From an uncultured Oscillibacter sp. (GTDB taxonomy: Bacteria; Bacillota; Clostridia; Oscillospirales; Oscillospiraceae), in the NCBI GenBank assembly GCA_904393855.1, contig CAJFNE010000070.1:377-9425 (forward strand): a DNA stretch of 9,049 nucleotides, read 5' to 3'. Below the pieces are notes generated by a model. It worked only from the letters and a program-made list of their open reading frames with translations. It searched no databases and was not told the origin of the DNA. The position numbers were made by a program, and so were the translations under genes. Of this stretch, positions 5,967 to 9,049 are shown one piece after another; the first letter of the stretch is position 1; each line of letters opens with the position of its first letter.

Positions 5967-7388
5967 TTAATACGCCAGCTTCTCCGCCAGATAGCTCTTC
6001 AGCTGATCGATGGGCAGCCGCACCTGCTCCATGGTGTCCCGGTCCCGGATGGTGACGCAGTTGTCACCGGCCTTGTCCCCGTCGCCCACCGTGTCAAAGT
6101 CCACGGTGATGCAGTAGGGCGTACCGATCTCGTCCTCCCGGCGGTAGCGCTTGCCGATGGAGCCGGTGTCATCGAAGTCCACCATCCAGTCCTTGGAGAG
6201 CTCCATCTGGATCTCCCGGGCCTTGTCGGAGAGCTTCTTGGAAAGGGGCAGCACCGCCGCCTTGAAGGGGGCGATGGCGGGATGGAAGCGCAGGACCGTG
6301 CGGACGTCGTTCTTCTCCGCGTCCACGACCTCCTCATCATAGGCCTCCACCAGCAGGGCCAGGGCCATCCGGTCCGCACCCAGGGAGGGCTCAATGACAT
6401 AGGGGATATAGTGCTCGTTCTGCTCCTGGTCGAAGTAGGTCAGGTCCTGCTTGGAGAACTCCTGATGCTGCTTCAGGTCGTAGTCGGTGCGGTCCGCCAC
6501 GCCCCAGAGTTCGCCCCAGCCAAAGGGGAAGAGATACTCAAAGTCTGTGGTGGCCTTGGAGTAGAAGCACAGCTCCTCCGGGCTGTGGTCCCGGAGCCGC
6601 AGGTTTTCGTCTTTCATGTTCAGGCCCATGAGCCAATCGTGGCAGTAGGTCCGCCAGTACTGGAACCACTCCAGGTCCGTGCCGGGCTTGCAGAAGAACT
6701 CCAGTTCCATCTGCTCGAACTCCCGGGTGCGGAACGTAAAGTTGCCGGGGGTGATCTCGTTGCGGAAGCTCTTGCCCACCTGGCACACGCCAAAGGGCAG
6801 CTTCCGGCGGGTGGTGCGCTGGACGTTCAGGAAGTTCACAAAGATGCCCTGGGCGGTCTCCGGCCGCAGATACACGGTGTTCTTGGCGTCCTCGGTGACG
6901 CCCTGGAAGGTCTTGAACATCAGGTTGAACTGGCGGATGTCCGTCCAGTTGTGCTTGCCGCAGGTGGGGCAGGGAATCTGATGCTCCGCGATGAACGCCG
7001 CCATCTCCTGCTGGGAGAACGCGTCAATGGGCTTGGGCAGCTGGACGCCGTTTTCCTCACACCAGTTCTCGATCAGCTGGTCCGCCCGGAAGCGCTCCTT
7101 GCACTCCTTGCAGTCCATGAGGGGGTCGGAAAAGCCCCCCAGGTGGCCGGAGGCCACCCAGGTCTGGGGATTCATCAAAATGGCGGCGTCCAGGCCCACG
7201 TTATAGGGGTTCTCCTGGACGAACTTCTTCCACCAGGCCTTCTTGACGTTGTTCTTCATCTCCACGCCCAGGGGACCGTAGTCCCAGGTGTTGGCGAGGC
7301 CGCCGTAGATTTCGCTGCCGGGGAAGATGAATCCCCGGCCCTTGCACAGGGCCACGATTTTTTCCATGGATTTCTCGGTGTTCTTCAT
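5967..7388 (-). CDS. glyQS: Glycyl-tRNA synthetase, single-chain alpha2 type
   Basis: A class II synthetase that charges tRNA-Gly with glycine in the cytoplasm. At 473 residues from ATG 7388 it is a full-length dimeric (eukaryote/archaea-like) form rather than the alpha2beta2 GlyQ+GlyS form. The start has AAAAGGAG (7397-7404) 8 nt upstream; a TTG at 7409 would overlap it. Landmarks: motif 2 FRNEITPGN (208-216), RPETAQG (175-181), motif 3 GADR (337-340), two CxxC pairs (C93/C96 and C140/C143) in the insertion typical of this type, and an anticodon-binding domain from about 365. No key residue is missing. Expression is controlled by the T-box leader directly upstream. A relic of another copy's tail lies 149 bp downstream. 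Confidence 0.97.
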   Translation of the reverse strand: MKNTEKSMEKIVALCKGRGFIFPGSEIYGGLANTWDYGPLGVEMKNNVKKAWWKKFVQENPYNVGLDAAILMNPQTWVASGHLGGFSDPLMDCKECKERFRADQLIENWCEENGVQLPKPIDAFSQQEMAAFIAEHQIPCPTCGKHNWTDIRQFNLMFKTFQGVTEDAKNTVYLRPETAQGIFVNFLNVQRTTRRKLPFGVCQVGKSFRNEITPGNFTFRTREFEQMELEFFCKPGTDLEWFQYWRTYCHDWLMGLNMKDENLRLRDHSPEELCFYSKATTDFEYLFPFGWGELWGVADRTDYDLKQHQEFSKQDLTYFDQEQNEHYIPYVIEPSLGADRMALALLVEAYDEEVVDAEKNDVRTVLRFHPAIAPFKAAVLPLSKKLSDKAREIQMELSKDWMVDFDDTGSIGKRYRREDEIGTPYCITVDFDTVGDGDKAGDNCVTIRDRDTMEQVRLPIDQLKSYLAEKLAY

Positions 7389-7428
7389 GTTTCTGTCTCC
7401 TTTTCCCAAATTGGCTCAGGACGAGGAT

Positions 7429-7464
7429 AAAAAAACGCCCCGGGCCGGCTCACGGCTCAGGGCG
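7429..7464 (-). terminator. T-box regulated terminator
   Basis: On the minus strand, a 12-bp stem with one mismatch (7464-7453 with 7448-7436 approximately), loop TGAG, is followed by seven T residues (7435-7429). It competes with the T-box antiterminator at 7488-7474 and ends 40 nt before glyQS. Confidence 0.92.
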
Positions 7465-7663
7465 AGTTGCAAACCCGCGGTTCCACCTGAATTCGTATCT
7501 GGCTGATACGCACTCTTACCCGGTAACGGCGGGGACCGGCGGCACATTTCCGCGCCGCAGCTCCAGGGCGCCTTCTCCCCCTCCTCCGCCCGGGCTTGCA
7601 CCGACCGCCCGCTCTCTGCGCCGGAGTTTCGGGGAATACTCTTCCCTCTCATTGCTTTTGATA
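7429..7663 (-). promoter_or_regulatory. T-box riboswitch, tRNA-Gly
   Basis: A roughly 235-nt leader between the promoter and glyQS. In transcript order: GAAGAGTA (7644-7637), the stem I apical signatures AGAGAGC (7617-7611) and GGTGCAAGCCCG (7602-7591), a candidate GGC glycine specifier (7572-7570), the T-box AGGTGGAACCGCGGG (7488-7474), and a terminator. The T-box bulge bases TGGA (7485-7482) complement a UCCA 3' end, fitting the U discriminator of bacterial tRNA-Gly. Known mechanism: uncharged tRNA stabilises the antiterminator and allows read-through. The exact specifier is inferred; GGA at 7564-7562 is an alternative that also reads Gly. Confidence 0.95.
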
Positions 7664-7669
7664 GGAGGT

Positions 7670-7698
7670 ACTGTACCACGTTTTCCCCGGAATGTCAA
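7670..7698 (-). promoter_or_regulatory. Promoter of the T-box-glyQS transcript
   Basis: On the minus strand, a perfect TTGACA (7698-7693) and TACAGT (7675-7670) are 17 bp apart, with TG one base before the -10 (extended -10). Transcription should start near 7663. Confidence 0.88.
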
Positions 7699-7721
7699 GG
7701 CTGTTCCTCCCCCATGGGAAC

Positions 7722-7751
7722 AGGAGCCGGTCCCAAAGGGGACCGGCTCCT
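7722..7751 (-). terminator. Hairpin after jag, probable terminator
   Basis: A perfect 13-bp stem (7722-7734 with 7739-7751, loop of 4) starts 6 nt after the jag stop codon. The sequence after it (GTTCCC on the minus strand) has no real U-tract, so termination may be weak. Its position before the glyQS promoter supports a unit boundary. Confidence 0.55.
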
Positions 7752-7757
7752 CGGTCT

Positions 7758-8606
7758 TTACTGCTTCTCCCGGTCGTAGGCCACCACCACCCGGCGGTTG
7801 GGCTCCGTTCCAGTGGAGTAGGTGGTCACGTGGGCCATGTCCTGCAGCGCCACATGGATCACATGGCGCTCATAGGCGTTCATGGGCTCCAGGGTGAAAT
7901 TCCGGCGGTAGCGGACCGTCTTGGCAGCGGTCTTTCGGGCCAGATTCTGCAAGCTCTGTTCCCGCTTGCTCCGGTAGCCCTCGGCGTCCAGCTGGACCCG
8001 GACCCGGCCGCCGGTGCGGTTCACGGCGTAGCTGGTCAGCTGCTGGATGGCATCCAGGGTCTCCCCCCGGCGGCCGATCAGGGCGCCCATGTGCTCGCCC
8101 TCCAGGATGACCTTGTAGCGGCCTTTCTCCGGCTGGTACACCTTGATGACCGCGGAGGCGTCCATCTGCTCCAGCAGGCCGGTGAGGAATTTCCGAATGG
8201 CCTGGGCCTTCTCGTCGTCCACTTCCTCCCCCAGGTCCTGGACCGGGGCGGGCTCTGCCGCCGGCTTTCCTGCCGGTTCCTCCGTTTTCTCCGCCTTTTT
8301 GGGTTTGCGCTCCGCCCTCTCCGGCTTGGGTTCCGATTTTTTCTCCGGTTTCCGCTCCGGCTTGGACTCCGCCGGCTTCTCAGCTCTCTCCGGCTTCTGC
8401 TCCTCTTGGACGGGGGCGGCCTCTTCCTCCTCCGGGCCGTAGTAGACCCGGACCTTGGCCGGGCAGCTGCCCAGGCCCAGGAAGCCCGCCTTCGCCCGCT
8501 CCAGAATCTCCACGGACACGTCGTCCCGATCCATGGACAACTGGGCCAGCGCGGCGCTGATGGCCTCGTCCTCCGTCTTGCCCGTCACGTCAATATACTG
8601 TCTCAT
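7758..8606 (-). CDS. jag: Jag/KhpB (EloR) RNA-binding protein
   Basis: A cytoplasmic RNA-binding protein (SpoIIIJ-associated, KhpB/EloR) that in other Firmicutes pairs with KhpA and influences cell elongation and envelope synthesis. It has 282 residues from ATG 8606, behind GAGGA; the GTG at 8618 overlapping the yidC stop as GTGA is an alternative. Domains: Jag_N (about 1-55, with TGKTEDEAI and AKAGFLGLG); a linker very rich in Lys, Glu, Pro and Arg (about 58-130); a KH domain with G178-RR-G181; and R3H (about 215-275, LEPMNAYERHVIH, and TEPNRRVVV). The linker makes it longer than the roughly 208-residue B. subtilis protein. It lies 8 nt after yidC, the conserved gene order. mnmE, the usual next gene, is absent. 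Confidence 0.95.
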   Translation of the reverse strand: MRQYIDVTGKTEDEAISAALAQLSMDRDDVSVEILERAKAGFLGLGSCPAKVRVYYGPEEEEAAPVQEEQKPERAEKPAESKPERKPEKKSEPKPERAERKPKKAEKTEEPAGKPAAEPAPVQDLGEEVDDEKAQAIRKFLTGLLEQMDASAVIKVYQPEKGRYKVILEGEHMGALIGRRGETLDAIQQLTSYAVNRTGGRVRVQLDAEGYRSKREQSLQNLARKTAAKTVRYRRNFTLEPMNAYERHVIHVALQDMAHVTTYSTGTEPNRRVVVAYDREKQ

Positions 8607-8614
8607 AACGGTCC

Positions 8615-9049
8615 TCACTCTTCCTTGTCATAGCGGTCCTCGCGATAGGCCCGCCCTCTGGCGTAGGGGCGGTTCCCCACCCGGCCCGCCTCGGTGGTGC
8701 TGGTCTTGGCCTTGGCGGCTTTCGCGGCCTTGGCCGCCTTGGCGGCACGCTGCTTTTCCTTCAGCGTCTGCTTCTTCTCCTGCTGCTGGCGCTGCTCCTC
8801 CTGCTGGCGGCGGCCCTCCTCTATGCGGCGTTTGCGGTCCGCCTCCCGGGCTTCAAATTTGGCGTTCTCCTCGTCCTCCATGCGCTTTTTGAAGAACTTG
8901 TTCATAATCAGTTCCTGCAGCAGAGAGAACGTGCTCTGGGCAATCCAGTACACACCCAGGGCGGCGGGCATCAGGAAAGCAATGTACACGGAGAACAGGG
9001 GCATCATGTACATCATCATCTTGGTGGAGCCCGCGGCAGCGCCCTGCTG
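8615..9049 (-). CDS. yidC: YidC/Oxa1 membrane insertase, C-terminal part
   Basis: The C-terminal 144 residues of YidC (SpoIIIJ/OxaA); the gene continues past the right edge, so the start is not seen. YidC inserts and folds membrane proteins with or without SecYEG. Visible here are the last hydrophobic segments (MPLFSVYIAFLMPAALGVYW and the following IAQSTFSLLQELI) and a hydrophilic tail of about 90 residues. That tail is rich in Arg, Lys, Gln, Glu and Ala, with an RRIEEGRRQQEEQRQQQEKK stretch and four AKA-like repeats. Such basic tails are known in some YidC proteins, where they contact ribosomes; that role is inferred here. jag follows after 8 nt and is probably translated from the same mRNA. 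Confidence 0.95.
   Translation of the reverse strand, partial: QQGAAAGSTKMMMYMMPLFSVYIAFLMPAALGVYWIAQSTFSLLQELIMNKFFKKRMEDEENAKFEAREADRKRRIEEGRRQQEEQRQQQEKKQTLKEKQRAAKAAKAAKAAKAKTSTTEAGRVGNRPYARGRAYREDRYDKEE

Noticed and set aside
5916..7430. Long open frame on the + strand (about 504 codons)
   Set aside because: It is antisense to glyQS and runs into the T-box terminator. It has no domain and no credible ribosome binding site.
7692..8633. Open frame on the + strand (about 313 codons)
   Set aside because: It is antisense to jag, and its Arg/Leu-rich stretch is just the complement of the Lys/Glu-rich linker.

Overview
The window looks like chromosomal DNA from a GC-rich Gram-positive anaerobe, most likely an Oscillospiraceae-type Clostridia (Flavonifractor/Oscillibacter-like). 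This is inferred from strong AGGAGG-type ribosome binding sites, a T-box riboswitch, an LtaS-like sulfatase, a lipobox lipoprotein, a single-chain (alpha2) glycyl-tRNA synthetase and a YidC-Jag pair. The species is not identified.

Layout. 1-261: no convincing gene; possibly the 3' part of a structured RNA of unknown family, then a good promoter. 262-735 (+): an unrecognised 157-residue protein with its own promoter and terminator. 869-3595 (+): a GH3 beta-N-acetylhexosaminidase lipoprotein (NagZ type), an AlaX alanyl-tRNA editing protein and a small DUF6881-like protein, ending at a bidirectional terminator. 3654-5507 (-): a five-helix LTA-synthase-family sulfatase. 5508-5966: a palindrome-packed spacer with two copies of one GC-rich hairpin and a relic of a second glyQS 3' end. 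5967-7388 (-): glyQS, behind a promoter and a tRNA-Gly T-box leader (7429-7663). 7758-9049 (-): jag/khpB and the C-terminal part of yidC, which runs off the right edge.

How the genes fit together. Two themes appear. One is the cell envelope: NagZ (peptidoglycan recycling), the sulfatase (polyglycerol-phosphate or related polymer transfer) and YidC/Jag (membrane insertion plus RNA-binding control of envelope growth). The other is aminoacylation: GlyRS, which is feedback-controlled by uncharged tRNA-Gly, and AlaX, which clears Ser- or Gly-mischarged tRNA-Ala. The genes are ordinary housekeeping genes. The unusual part is the 5.5-6.0 kb spacer, where a duplicated glyQS tail sits among REP/BIME-like palindromes, suggesting past recombination or gene replacement. 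No defence system, CRISPR array, prophage or insertion-sequence transposase was found.
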